Source of the DNA: Micromussa lordhowensis
Taxonomy: Eukaryota; Cnidaria; Anthozoa; Scleractinia; Lobophylliidae
Assembly: GCA_964020085.1 (NCBI GenBank)
Contig: OZ026599.1
Coordinates: 31,179,125 to 31,243,124 of the forward strand
Reading direction: 5' to 3'
DNA length: 64,000 bases
A model generated the notes under the pieces. That model did no database searches, was not told where the DNA came from, and saw only the letters and a program-made list of their open reading frames with translations. This document shows, one piece after another, positions 51,698 to 63,450 of the stretch. Position numbers and translations under genes: made by a program. The stretch's first letter is position 1; each line of letters opens with the position of its first letter.

Positions 51698-53519
51698 GCT
51701 GAAATTTCATGAAGAATGTCTCTCGTTAGGATGCATACACAGGCCGTGAAATAACCAACCACCCTTGTCACCCACACGTGCTCTTCAGCTTATGCCTGTC
51801 TGCAATGATGTCAATAAGTCCAATTAGTGACGTAAGATTTAAACAGGAATAATTATTTCTAAAATAAGCTTATGTTTCCTGACTCCTGTTCAATCTCACT
51901 AACCTGTCTCTCTAACTTGTAAGCAAACCATATTGCAAAAGGACTAATGACCAATTTTCGGTAAAGCGACTCAAGAGAAAAGTTAGCAAAGGTACAGACG
52001 CTGCGTTTTTTTAACACCAGTTTGCGTGGGTGCCGAAAAGAAAACAGTATATATGTCTGAAGAGTATAGGGTAGCGTTAAGTTTGCCACTTTCGCCAAGG
52101 TATCAGTGACTGTTTGCCTTAGGTTTTTGATCGGTCAGTTTCTTTTAAGAAAGGTATAATAAGCATTGGCCATTCAGATTGGAGATTGTCTGCCTGGATT
52201 CCTTCGCCATTGCAGTTGTTGTGTTAGCTTACCCAGATGCATTGTTCGGGAAAGCAGCTCGCGCTTCTCTTTAAAGACCTGACACGAGGAAGCCGCAGAA
52301 ATCGAGCCTGTAGGTTGAGTACCAGTCTCAAATTAAATTCAACCAGCATTTTGTATAACGAGTGCAGTGACTTGATCGTGACTGTCATGTACATGGAAAA
52401 CTTTACAGGCCTGAACCTTGTCTAAGGAGGCAGTCAGGTATACCTTCTAAAACATGAAGTTTTCAAAATTATCTATTTTAAAGGTTTTAATTCCTATAAA
52501 AAATTAATGAAATAAGAAGAAACTCTTTCCTAAAATCGCAAATCAAAAATGAGACAAAAGCGAAAATAAAGACACCTGAAGAGTGATTACAAGCGAATTT
52601 ATGAAAGATCCTATATTTGAAATGCGGAGAAAGATATGAAGACATGAATGATCATCGCAGTTATACACAAGAGTTAAGCAACTTTAAAGAGTGCAATCAC
52701 AGAAAAACATTTTGCTGCAAACGGCAGCTCCAAATGTGCATACTCTAACGGCGCAAAAAGGCGTCATCTCTTAATTAGTATGCTCTTAAAATGAAATTGC
52801 AGGAAAACTTTGCAGGATTTTGCAAAGGGGGGACCAAAGGAAACTTCTCAAAAAAGTAGACCGTATTTAGGGGCTTAAAAAAGGCAACGGCGCAAATCAC
52901 GTTATCTTTTACTTACTTGCACTTAAAGTGCAATCACAGGAAAACATTTTGCTGCAAATGGCAGCTCCAAAAGTGCCCGCAAAGCCGAGTTATGACAAAT
53001 TTCGCAAGGAAACCTAAGACGCGCATTTTCTAAGATTTTGCAAAGGGGGGACCAACGGAAACTTGTCAAAAAAGTAGACCGTAAAAACACCCCGGCGCAA
53101 ATCACGTTATGTTCTAATTATTATGATCTTAACTTGCAATCGCAGGAAAACATTTTGCTGCAAACGGCAGCTCCAAAATTGCCCGTAAAGCTGAGTTATG
53201 GCAAATTTGGCAAGGACACTTAAAACGCGCATTTTCTGAGATTTTGCAAAGGGGGGACCAAGGGAAACTTCTCAAAAAAAGAGGCGCGAATTTAGGGGCT
53301 TAAAGAACACGACGGCGCAAATCGCGTCATCTCCTAATTAGTATGCACTTGAAAAAGCAGATGTGAAATAAAAGCCTGAGCGAAAATTCAGGACTGAAGG
53401 AGATTTGAACGGCATTCGAACCAATGACCTCTGCGATACCTCTGCGATATCGTTATCCACAGTTCAAATATATTCACCATGTACGGATATATTACGAACT
53501 CACAAAGTTACTAGCTCCC
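51698..53519 (-). other. Upstream region/intron of GPCR 2, first part
   Basis: Matches 37478-38870. It includes a local expansion (52680-53340) in which a block with GGAAAACATTTTGCTGCAAA and CAAAGGGGGGACCAA.GGAAACTT is repeated about three times; copy 1 has about one unit. Confidence 0.6.
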
Positions 53520-53619
53520 AGTTCAGTTGGCTTGATAGCTCAGTTGGTAGAGCACTGCACGTGACTCGAGCCCATGACCTCTGCTATATCTTTCTGCACA
53601 TCTTTCATATATTCACTTT

Positions 53620-53806
53620 TATTATTCAACAAATTGTAACACTATCCAAATATGGTCATGATGCTCTCGATATCTGTCATCCGTAGGTAACAGATAGCCA
53701 GCGGTATACGTAGCTTCGTACGTGGGAAGAAAAAGTGAAGTGAGAAAATGTCGACAGAGAGATTTAAAAATGTTAGGCTGTTTTGTTATCAATTTGTTGA
53801 ATAATA
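53620..53806. mobile_element. 187-bp MITE
   Basis: 17-bp inverted ends TATTATTCAACAAATTG. Absent from copy 1 at the equivalent place (about 38978). Confidence 0.8.
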
Positions 53807-53807
53807 A

Positions 53808-53921
53808 AACAATTATCCTGCTCAATCTCGCGGAATATCGTCTGATTTTAGCCGACTCGGCCTACGGCCTTGTCGGCTAAGTATCAGACGATATTCCGCG
53901 CGATTTCGCAGGATAATTGTT
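53808..53921. repeat. Hairpin with ~55-bp arms
   Basis: AACAATTATCCTGC ... GCCGACTCGGCC TAC GGCC ... GCAGGATAATTGTT, abutting the previous MITE. Absent from copy 1, so the two probably arrived together or as one composite. Confidence 0.82.
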
Positions 53922-54069
53922 AAGTATTCTTCACCTTTTTACCGTAATTTACGAACTCACAAAGTGACCAGCATACGGTTGGCTTAAAAAGCTTAGAGCA
54001 CTACACCGGTATCGCAGAAGTCATGGATTCGAATCCCTTTCAGGTCTGAATTTTTTTTTCCGGCTTTAA

Positions 54070-54744
54070 GGTGGCTCAAAACAGTTTCCAGCACTTTCCA
54101 AGACGTAGACTTTGATGGATTCTTACAACCACTCTATATCGGTTGATGCCAAAATCATTGTATAGAAAAACTGCCCAATCATTGGTTAACTTGTTGCTGT
54201 TAAATTTGTGGCACAATAGGTTACCATAGCAACAATATTACCCGCTGAAAACACCTTTAATTTTAGCTTTGAGCGCTTATAACTCAAAAACGAGCTCGGT
54301 GACCCCTATTTTTTATTATTGAATTATGATAAGCATAATTAGATGTACCTTTTTGCAAAGTTTTAAAAAATTCTGTGGAGTGGGTTCAGAGCCACCTTAA
54401 CTTTTCGAAAATTTAAGGTGGCTCTGAACCCACTCCAGAGAATTTTTTAAAACTGTGCGAAAAGTTGCATCTTATCATGTTTATTATAATTCGATAATAA
54501 AAAATAGGGGTCACCGAGCTCGTTTTTGAGTTATAAGCGCTCAAAGCTAAAATTAAGGGTGTTTTTAGCAGGTTATATTGTTGCTATGGTAACCTGTTAT
54601 GTAAAATAGATGATTGCAACTTGTTCACCAATGATTGGGAATTTGTATGATACCATTATTGTAGCTTCACTTGTTAAACAGTGGCAGTATTCATCCCTCA
54701 AAGTATAGCTGTTAGAAAAGTGCTGGAAACTGTTGCCAGCCTCC
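54070..54744. mobile_element. 675-bp foldback element with TTAA flanks
   Basis: TTAA at 54066-54069 and 54745-54748; copy 1 has a single TTAA at about 39125. The ends are GG.GGCT...AACAGTTTCCAGCACTTT, inverted. A second inverted motif, AAGGTGGCTCTGAACCCACTCC, forms the centre near 54395. The TTAA duplication is the piggyBac signature. Confidence 0.88.
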
Positions 54745-54748
54745 TTAA

Positions 54749-56993
54749 ATTGAAGTTGTGTGCATAACTGCGATGCTCAGTTCTACTGTCAGTCTCCCAC
54801 TACTCCAACTCCATTGAGTGACGAATGACGCCATTGTCAAATAACCAAACGGATCCACGAATGCACGAATGAGAAACATTAGTAGAAAGACAATAATTAA
54901 CGTCCGCTTGAACGAGGTTTTTGTTGTCGTTGTTTTCTACTTTTATTTTAATTGACGGATGTAAAAGGATATTTCACTGAAACACGGCGTTTGCATTTCC
55001 GATGATAAATAATTATTCGATAATTCGTCCAGCACATCGATCGATCTGGAACGTAAAGTATGTTAGCTGACACTTGTGAAATCTTGGGGCTCGAATAACG
55101 AGCACTAAGATTTCACAAGTGTCAGCTAGGATTGCGAAGGAAAAACGATGAAGACTTTCCCTTACAATGGAATCGAGGAGGAAGAACCTTGACGTACGTG
55201 TTACGTTCAGGTTAATCGTACAGGGCGCTCTTTTCCATTGAACAGCATCGAATTGGTTTAAACAGCCGGTGAGAACTTCATGCTAAACAACATACGCTGT
55301 CGACCGCGCAGAAATGATCCCGGAATAAGAAACATTGCCACAGAAACAAATCACTTTTTGAATAAATATTTTTCGACTTGGGCGCAAGCGACTGCCACCG
55401 CTTTATAAACCGGTCAGCCAAAAGTTAACAGGAATCGATGGAATGAGTGCCCTGTTCCACCTATACCTATATCCGAGCTAAAATAATTGTCATTTCAATT
55501 GCTCGCTGTAAGTTCGCTATACGAATTATTATACCTAGCTGTGGGTATCCAATTAATCAGCTGTTTGTACCAAACTGCTTCATGAATAATTCATACGTTT
55601 CACGTTAGCAAAGTGGTAAGGTTTATGTTAGAGGATCAGAACTTAGTTGGCTAAGGTCGACGACTCGAATCCTGTTGCGGACTTCTTTTTTTCCTTCGAG
55701 CTTCTTCTTATTTTTCATTCGAGCTAACTAGCTAGTGGGTGGTTTACGTTTATACCAAGCCATAAAGCATGAAGCAATGGAATTATAAAAGAAATTGAGA
55801 CAGTATGGAAATTTGCACCTTTCGCGAAAAAAAAATGCTTGTCAAGCGTGAAAGTTTCGGTGAAAAGCTGCTGTCAAAGCGGTCGATATATCGAGTTGCT
55901 GCATACCAACTAGTCTTGAATTTGGTAGCACCTGTTCGACTCCAAACACGAGAGATCACTACATGGCTTTGGCAGCCTTTCGAAACGACCCATCGACTGA
56001 CTGGGACCGTCGATGCACTGACTGGCCACGAACTTCATCCGAGGATTATGCGTGTGTGAGCACAGTCTGATTGGCTACGAAAACTGTCCGAGGAATTTGG
56101 TTACACAGACGGACTACGAAAACTATCGGAAGATTAGGGCTACGGTGACATTACGAGGCCGGTAGCCACAAAAATCGGAGAGAGCGTACGGGCTCTCCAT
56201 TGTTTCTTCCTGGGAGGAGAACTGTAAGACAGGCTGTCACTGTGTGTACGGTTAAGCCAAGAAAGCGAACGAAACTTTGTTGGGCTTCATAACCTGTATA
56301 TTTACACTCTGTTAACTATGCTTAATTGAAAGGCAAATAACATTAACAAATAATATTTCAGTCATCATTCACAACTGATTCTTCCTTCGATTCTGGAAGT
56401 TAAACTGCAATGATTGAGCCAAAGAGTCGTGCAACTTTTATGAAAGGAATTGTCGATTCAGCCAGAAATTCATAATCTGCGCAAGAACGGAGAGAACTAG
56501 TACGTTTCTTAGTTAGTCACTCAGCAGTAAGATATGTAAGTTGCTGAATTATTTTTTGCATGAAAACTCCCAAATTCCGAAACGTCCATATATTATTGGA
56601 AGGGTATATGTGCCCTTCAATTAAAACTTTATAGAGCCTGATTATAACGTTTTGAACTAAGTGCACACGCAATTAAAACAACAAAAAACCTTTTTGACTC
56701 ACATGGTTCACTCAATATCGTTTAAATAAACATCTGACAAGAAATTTTAATCAAATGGTAATTGAGAATCTTTCTTTATTTTTAATTTTTGTGCTCACAG
56801 GCAATCAAATAACGACTATAAAAAATGAAAATTGTTGCCGTCAATTGTGATTGAAACTCGAGAAACGCAACCACGCGCATGAGAATAGGAGAGTGAAAAT
56901 ACAAATTAAAGAAATTGAATCAGAAATATATTAGCAAGAAAAGTAAAGCTTTCAAGCATTGAAATAATATCTGCTACTCAATATTGCACTTAC
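54749..56993 (-). other. Upstream region/intron of GPCR 2, second part
   Basis: Matches 39125-40986 apart from a ~235-bp extra segment (about 56137-56371, starting GGGCTACGGTGAC) and a local hairpin at 55064-55128. The extra segment has TG...CA-like ends and may be a solo LTR; I could not confirm a target duplication. Confidence 0.55.
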
Positions 56994-57240
56994 CTCAGAT
57001 TCGAGAAAGCAAGATACAACTACTGGCCTCAAATAATTGTCCGCTATCTTGTTAGGGTTTAATGATATCGTCAGAAATTAACATTTGTACTTATATTATA
57101 GTCTGACAGCAAGACGATTTGTAGCTGCATTATTTGACATGGAAATTAGTAAGAGTAAAATTACTCAAATATTCCAAGCTGTCTATTATTTTAAAGTTAG
57201 CTGAATCCTTCTATTAACACACCAGACAGGCCAAAAAGTG
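56994..57240 (-). promoter_or_regulatory. Predicted 5' non-coding exon of GPCR 2
   Basis: Same donor as in copy 1 (exon end 56994, GTAAGT from 56993), with conserved sequence upstream and no open frame. Confidence 0.5.
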
Positions 57241-57828
57241 CCGCTTTGAATTAAGTACACAATTGGAAATACCAAAGGCTTGAGTGTGAAAGTCGTCGAG
57301 ATGAATTACACAAACGGCTTCTGTTTGTTGGAAATCGACTTTGGCGGCTAACATACATGTATGGTTTCAACTTTTGACCTGTATAAGTTAAATTGAGAAA
57401 TTTAGCTGCTTTCGTGAACAGTCTACAACTATGCAGTATTTGTTCTACAAATTGTACTCGCATTACGTGCTCTTGCAAAATCGTGAGCCGTTTAAAAATT
57501 TACTCGTGAGACATTTATTACAACTAGTTGTCAAAATCATGCGATTACCTATACAAATTAGATTCGCGGTATACATAAGATTAATAATTTTCAATCAACC
57601 AATCGCCAATCTAAAGGCGGATTAAGTCGAAAGCGTTTGAGAAATAGAGAAAGATAAGCACGTGTCTTCATTTTATATTAAAGAGAAGGGTTTTTCTTCA
57701 TATCTTATATGTGCAAATTTCGAAAATATAACTTTTCCATCTCATACGATCTTTGTTGCATGAATTGCATTCCAACTATCTTTTTACTCCTGTCTATCAC
57801 CTATTTAATTGTATTTGTCATTGAATAC

Positions 57829-57978
57829 ACCAATTTCGATATATAAAAATTCTGCCTAAAACAATAGACCTCAGTACGAGGCTCTAGGGAATAACTGCAG
57901 AGTTCGTGGTTTTTTTTTCCCAGAGCCTCGTGCTGAGGTCTGTTGTGTTAGGCTGAATTTTAATATATCGAAATTGGT
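57829..57978. mobile_element. 150-bp palindromic MITE
   Basis: Arms ACCAATTTCGATATAT ... CCTCAGTACGAGGCTCT and their complement. Absent from copy 1 (about 41835), with TA on both sides. Confidence 0.82.
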
Positions 57979-58370
57979 ATATTGATCTTTTAACATTCAT
58001 AGTTCAGGCAACCAAACAGTGGTGACATGCCATCTCGAATGTAAATGTGGTTTGTGTGGTTAAAATTTTCATAAACGGAATATGTTCTACAGGCAGAAAA
58101 ATAGTGGAATTGATGTTTGTGATAAAGAATTTAATAGCGTGTCACTGATGTGTCACTTGCTATGGAAGAGATGCGGCTATGGAAGAATAGACAAATGAAT
58201 TTATCCTTGGATATGTATTTACTTAACACAGTATTTCAATGTTTACCAAATTAGTGCTATCGTAATTTTGGTGTCTGTAGATTAAATATATCTGCTACTC
58301 TAAAGTGGTCCGAAATTAACTATTTGCGCGCTGGTTACTTTTCCGACCGCTGGTCTCTTTCACATGCTGC

Positions 58371-58908
58371 TTAGTCGTGTAGGCTGGCAGTTCGGAGGCT
58401 GGGGAGAGGGAACAATGGAACGCTCGAGTGTGTCATTGCGCGGTTTATTTTTCCCACCGTCTCTTTGAAGACAGCACTGAAGGCCACGGAATCAGTGTAA
58501 GCATCCACTCGGGAGTAATTAACGAGAGATTTTCCAATCTTTAGGACATTAAAAATAGCACGACTGGACCTCTTTGATCGTATAATTAGGAGATGTCGTA
58601 TCTCTGCTGTCCAATAGTCTCGGATCTTAAAAGATGGACTTACCAGGAGCTTCAATTATTCCACCACAAGCAAAATCTGAAGCATTGCTAAAAACCTTAT
58701 GGCGAACATGGTACTCCGGCAGCGATGGAGATGACCTTCCCATGAATCTGCAGCGATAAGCCTGATCGACCTTTCCGGCATTGTCTGTTCGGCTGATTTG
58801 CGAGAAAACCAGTGGAAACTTATGGAAACTCTGCAAACTTCTACATGTGAATGAACATCGAAGAGCCCCCAACAATAGGGTGAACGCTTTGCGAACTGAC
58901 TGATTCAT
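58371..58908 (-). pseudogene. Retroelement RNase H-like remnant, copy 2
   Basis: Frames 58627-58908 (93 aa) and 58371-58655 (94 aa) read successively: EYHVRHKVFSNASDFACGGII, then RVDAYTDSVAFSAVFKET. They resemble two catalytic strands of a reverse-transcribing element's RNase H. The N-terminal part beyond 58748 is absent from copy 1. The family cannot be named with confidence. Confidence 0.5.
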
Positions 58909-59039
58909 TTTAATAGCTGATTTCTGATTGGATGAAACGCTTTTCCAGCGTATAAGAAAGTCGTTTCGCGATTGTGATTGGTTGAATAAAATTTCCGTTT
59001 GGGTTTTTCATACGATCGATTCTATCCGAAAATCTCAGT

Positions 59040-59330
59040 AAGTATGAAATAAATGAGGAATGTCTCTCGTTTGGATGCAGGGGTAGTTAAATAACCAACC
59101 ATCTCTGATTTTTTACGCCTTTCTGCCGATTCCTTCAATTAATCTTATGACCAAAACCAGGATAATTATCTCTAAGATAGGTTATGATTTCTGACTCATG
59201 TTCAATGCGACTAAGCTCTCTTTATCTACTGGAATTTAAACCATGTTAAAAAGAAAACTCATGACCAATTGTTTATGAAACTACTCAATAAAAAAGGGAA
59301 GCAACGATACAGATGATGAATTTTGTCACA
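59040..59330 (-). other. Orphan GPCR upstream region
   Basis: GAATGTCTCTCGTTTGGATGCA, AAATAACCAACCA and the following ~200 bp (AGGATAATTATCTCTAAGAT ... CTCATGACCAATTGTTTATG) match the region directly 5' of GPCR 1 and 2. The expected coding region (to the left) is missing and the AG acceptor is not present. Confidence 0.7.
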
Positions 59331-60480
59331 CAGAGATTTTTGAGAGGCAAACGAACAAGTACAATGTCTTGGTCTCATACAAACATGACACAACCTATGA
59401 CGTTTCACAATATCCCAGCGGGTGTGCAGATCTATGTTTTGTGATTCGTGGCGTGAATCCAGTTCGTGTGATCTTGAGCAGCACAAACAGTTCTGCTTGC
59501 CGGGTGGGGGCTTACTCTGTCCATAACCTGTCCTTGGTCTTCTTCCAGTGTCTTTCGCGGCGACATCAGTTATAAAGGACGAGGTCCGCCTTGGATTTGG
59601 AGGGTCTTTTGCTCCATTCGGTGGTCTGTTTCTGTTTGCTCTTGTCTCCGTGGTTGGCATCGCATCAACACCTGCGAATCTTGGGTCATTCTTAATTGCA
59701 GCCCGTCGTTTGACTAACTTAGAAAGATCTTTCAGAGCTAGACGTTTTCCCTTTTCTCTAATAGAGTAAGATACGTCCGCCCACTTGTTGGTCAAGTAGC
59801 TAGGCAGTCTTCCAGCGTTGAGCTTCATGTTCGCAGTAGTGCTTGCTTCACGTTCATAGTCCCCCTCCAATCTTTTAGTGGCACACTGAAGTTGTTCCGC
59901 AAAGTTACGTCGTTCAATGAAACCTCTATTTCCTAGTTTCGGGCCCACTGTCAGCTTTTCAATGCAGGCAGCCGCAACTGTAGCTGGTTGACTATAGCGA
60001 TCTTCTAAATTCGCAACATATATATGCACATGAGCACCCTGCAGATCTTGCCACTACATCATATGCTTCGCCTGATACAAACTTCGGTAGAAATTCGATT
60101 TTCTGTGCATCAGATAACAAGCCATCTTCCAAGTTGCCTGAGCGTGGTCTCCTTGTAACAGTTGGCAATCCAGTTGGCTGTCTGTTCTTGCTTTGGTAAT
60201 CGAGGTTCAAGAGGGAATGTGTGGTCAACCTCATTCTTAGTAACGGAATTCTATTCATTAGATGCACTGTCACCATCTTCTAGAGACAGCAGATCACACT
60301 CCTTTTCTGCTAACTGAGCTTCAAATCGTCTCTAGCAATTTTCTCCTTTTGCATTTCCATGTCAATCTTCCTTTTTCCCATTTCTGCCTCGTACTGTACT
60401 AACTCTCCTGCTTGTTCAGCCTTTTTCTCCTTCAATCTACATTTTTCGTCATTTCTTTCAGTTTTGAAGATTTCGAAAAC
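59259..60480 (-). pseudogene. BEL-like gag fragment
   Basis: Frame 59259-60029 has a gag C-terminal region (FAEQLQCATKRLEGDYE; LPSYLTNKWADVSY) followed by CCHC-like knuckles (CLCCSRSHELDS; CHVCMRPRHCT). The upstream frame 59992-60276 carries SDAQKIEFLPKFVSGEAYDVV, a DUF1759-type stretch. 60300-60480 encodes charged coiled coil. No LTRs seen nearby. It is a different family from the 1527-14080 element. Confidence 0.75.
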
Positions 60481-60753
60481 CTAGACGACTTTGACTTAGT
60501 TGAAGATATCAGTGACAGTCTAGATTCACCATAACAAGGCGTTAGACTATTGTTTGAAGTGTGAGGTAAACTTGTGAGTAAATAATCTTCAGCTGCTTTC
60601 ATACATCAAGAGTAATCGTCCTACATCTTACTGTAACTCTGCTCAACACGCTCAAATTCCTGAACAGGCGAGTTCATAAGGATACAACTCTGATACATGT
60701 CACTATAGCGAGCCCATGCATGCTCTAGGTTCTTCTCAACTTCACACACCTCT

Positions 60754-61130
60754 TCAATCAATAATCAATAATCTTTATTTATACACGATAAGAATTAAAG
60801 CGACGCTTCGCTTGTGGGGTCGTGTCTAAATAATTGAGTTAGATAACTAATAAATTAAAAAATAAATAGGATATACACCAGCTAAAATCATATAGCTACT
60901 CACTACTTACAAGTCTAAAACGAAAAAGACTAAGATTCTAAAATACAAGGTGGTACTCCAGTATCGAGTAATCACATTATCGTGTCTCGTCAATACTAGT
61001 TTTAAATTGGTTTACGACTGAACTTACTCTAGCCAAATAGTATACAAGCGAGCGCCTTGCTTGATAGATAAAGTCATTTATGTCCTAAACGTATTGCTAG
61101 TGCGTTGGTTACAGGTGTTATTTCAGGTTA
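60754..61130 (-). mobile_element. LINE 3' end
   Basis: On minus it begins with a decayed ORF2 C-terminus (SSVVNQFKTSIDETR, the common NxFKxxLD end), then an AT-rich 3' UTR ending in AAAGATTATTGATTATTGATTG, a simple-repeat tail. Confidence 0.7.
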
Positions 61131-61178
61131 GATAGCTGTAGCTCCGTCATCTTCAAGACTGCTATACCTCGCTTCACA

Positions 61179-62418
61179 TTAAACGCCGCCTTCGACATGG
61201 GTAGTTCCACCTGCTTCCAGGATGGGTAAAGAACGTTGTAGATCTAAGCCATCTAAGGAGCTACTGCAATTATCAAGGGTTGGGGCAGACAAAGACTTCT
61301 TCAACATAACGTCACTGGGTGTTCTACGAATAGAATCTAAAGCTTCAGTTAGATTGCAAGATGCTGATCTTGTCAAGCCATGCGAACGTTTTCCTACTTT
61401 TGGAAGCTCTAAAGACCTAATTAAATCCTTTCGCCTGAAAAGGTGAGCGGCACCAACTGCTGACAGTATTCCTTGAGGCTTTTTCAACCCCAACAGCTCT
61501 CGAGTAGCGGTTCTAAAACGTTGGTCTCTATAACAGTAAAGCAGCGGATTAAATAGAGAATTCATCTGCGCGACTGTCTGTGTAAACTGAAAAACGGTAT
61601 TTGTACGAATGACTGGCACAGCATTTCCTAAGATAGCAAAAACAAATATGGGAATAAACGCGCATATAAACGCAGCGGTTAGCAAAGCAGTTGTCTTTGC
61701 AACTTTGTACTCCAGTTTTCCTTTAATAAGGGCGTTGATTTGAGAGATTTTGTTTAGTTCCCGACTGCGTACTCCAAGGTAAACCTTTCGATAAAAGAAT
61801 ATAACAAGAAATAGACAAATAGTTTCTACAGCAATCCACCCGGTTATAATGCGGCTCAAAATCCTACGATCCACGACCACCACTTTCATGGTAAAGTATG
61901 CAACCGTTGGGAAGATCACTGAGAGCCACGCACCTATGGCAATCTTTTTGATGCGGCCATTTGTGATTATAAGCTTGTAGTCCATCCATTTTTGTATCGC
62001 CACGTACCTCTCCCAAGCAATGATAGTCAAGTGATGCATAGTAGCTCCGTGGAGTAAAGGGAAGAAGAAAAGATTCACCGAATATAACATACAGGTAGAC
62101 TCAAACGAAACTTGACGAAATGTAAAAAAAATAAACAGTTGCAGATGTCGGCATAACTATAATGCCAACTAGAAGATCCGTAACGGCCAGGCTTGACAAC
62201 AGAATGGTTGAGGGTTTTTGCAGCTCTTTCCTTTGCTTTATGACAAGGATGACTAATGCGTTCAAAATAATGGTGGAGAGTGAAGCCATGGCCGATATTA
62301 GGCATATCATCAAGTTAAAAGTTGAGCCACTCACTTCCCATGATACGTTCGGTGCGTAGCTACAATAAAACGTTGAGCTGGACGAACTGATTGTTGTTTC
62401 GTTGTTATTCAGTTCCAT
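61179..62418 (-). pseudogene. Class A GPCR, paralogue 3, frameshifted
   Basis: Same family as paralogues 1 and 2, more diverged. The N-terminus (MELNNNETT..) through TM2 is in 62101-62418; TM3 to the tail is in 61179-62090, with ERY and NPLLY intact. A one-base excess in an A8 run at about 62123-62130 (the paralogues have seven bases there) breaks the frame just after TM2. This could be a real lesion or an assembly error. The acceptor TTTGCAG lies one base before the ATG. The tail is longer than in the paralogues (ends THVEGGV). Confidence 0.85.
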
Positions 62419-62419
62419 G

Positions 62420-62993
62420 CTGCAAATGAATGAAGAATGTCTCTCGTTCGGGTGCAGGGACCGGTAAATAACCAAACACCTCCGTGGGGATCACCTGCCG
62501 TCCTCTGCAAGAAGTTTACATTCTGCGGAAGAGAGGAGAGAACAGTTTTTAATTATTTCTTAACGTTCTTAAGATGTGTCGGTGAATCGTTCTGTTATGA
62601 CAACTCGGAGATTTTAAGAAGTCCATTAATTGAAGGGTAGCTATATCCTTCAATTAAAATTTTATAGAACCCAATAGTACCGTTTTGAATTACTGAAGTG
62701 CACACCTGGAAAGTACCAAGAACTTTGACTGTTAAAATCGTCAAGAAAAATTAAAATAAAAAAATTGCTTTTTGGTGGAAAAAGAGTGCGGCTTACATTT
62801 CAGTGGTTACACGGTGTAATCACGGTTTATACAAATTTCGGTTATTTACCTAACAGACGATATCTTTACCTGCTTAGGACTGGACCCAGTGCATGGAAAT
62901 AGAAAAATGAAAATCAGTGTAAGGATTCAATTTCAAGAAAACAAGTGCTTAAAAGCATTGAAACAATATATGTTATTTAAAATTTGCTCTTAC
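62420..62993 (-). other. Predicted 5' UTR intron of GPCR 3
   Basis: 574 bp from donor GTAAGA (62993) to TTTGCAG (62420). It lacks the SINEs and MITEs that lengthen the equivalent introns of GPCR 1 and 2. Confidence 0.5.
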
Positions 62994-63450
62994 CTCAGAT
63001 TCGATTTGTCCACTATCTTCTTAGGGTGCTTTCGCAAGAAATTCACATTCTGTTCTTATATAGTCACACAACAAGAACATTTGTCGCTGTATCATTGGAC
63101 ATGGAAATTAGTAAGAGAAAAAAAACAATCGGATATTCCAAGCTGTCAATGATTTGAAGGTTAACTAAATCTTTCCATGAAATGATGAGACAGGTCAAAA
63201 AGAGCCACTTTAAATTATGTGCACAATTGGAAAGTGCCAAAAGCTTTGAGTATGAAAGTCTTCGAGACAAATTGTAAAAAAAATATATCCTTTCCTTAGT
63301 AACGGGCTTTGGCCACTAACAAATAGAGGGTTCTTTCGATCTGTGTCGGTAAACTGAGAAATTTAACTGTTGGCATAAACAGTCTAAACTATAAATAAAT
63401 ACACAGTATTCCTTTCCGTGTTGTTGATTATAATTCATGTTCTCTTATTA
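62994..63450 (-). promoter_or_regulatory. Predicted 5' non-coding exon/upstream of GPCR 3
   Basis: Aligns with 40987-41420 and 56994-57440 (TTGGACATGGAAATTAGTAAGAG, TGTCCACTATCTTCTTAGGG and others). No conserved open frame. Confidence 0.45.

Larger units (their letters stand above)
53520..54069 (+). repeat. tRNA-derived SINE sequences, copy 2
   Basis: Heads at 53527-53572 and about 53985-54050 match those of copy 1. They are separated here by the insertions at 53620-53921. Confidence 0.7.
48736..58748. repeat. Segmental duplication, copy 2
   Basis: Partner of 29888-42573. It lacks the Gypsy element and carries its own insertions at 53620-53921, 54070-54744, about 56137-56371 and 57829-57978. 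Confidence 0.92.
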
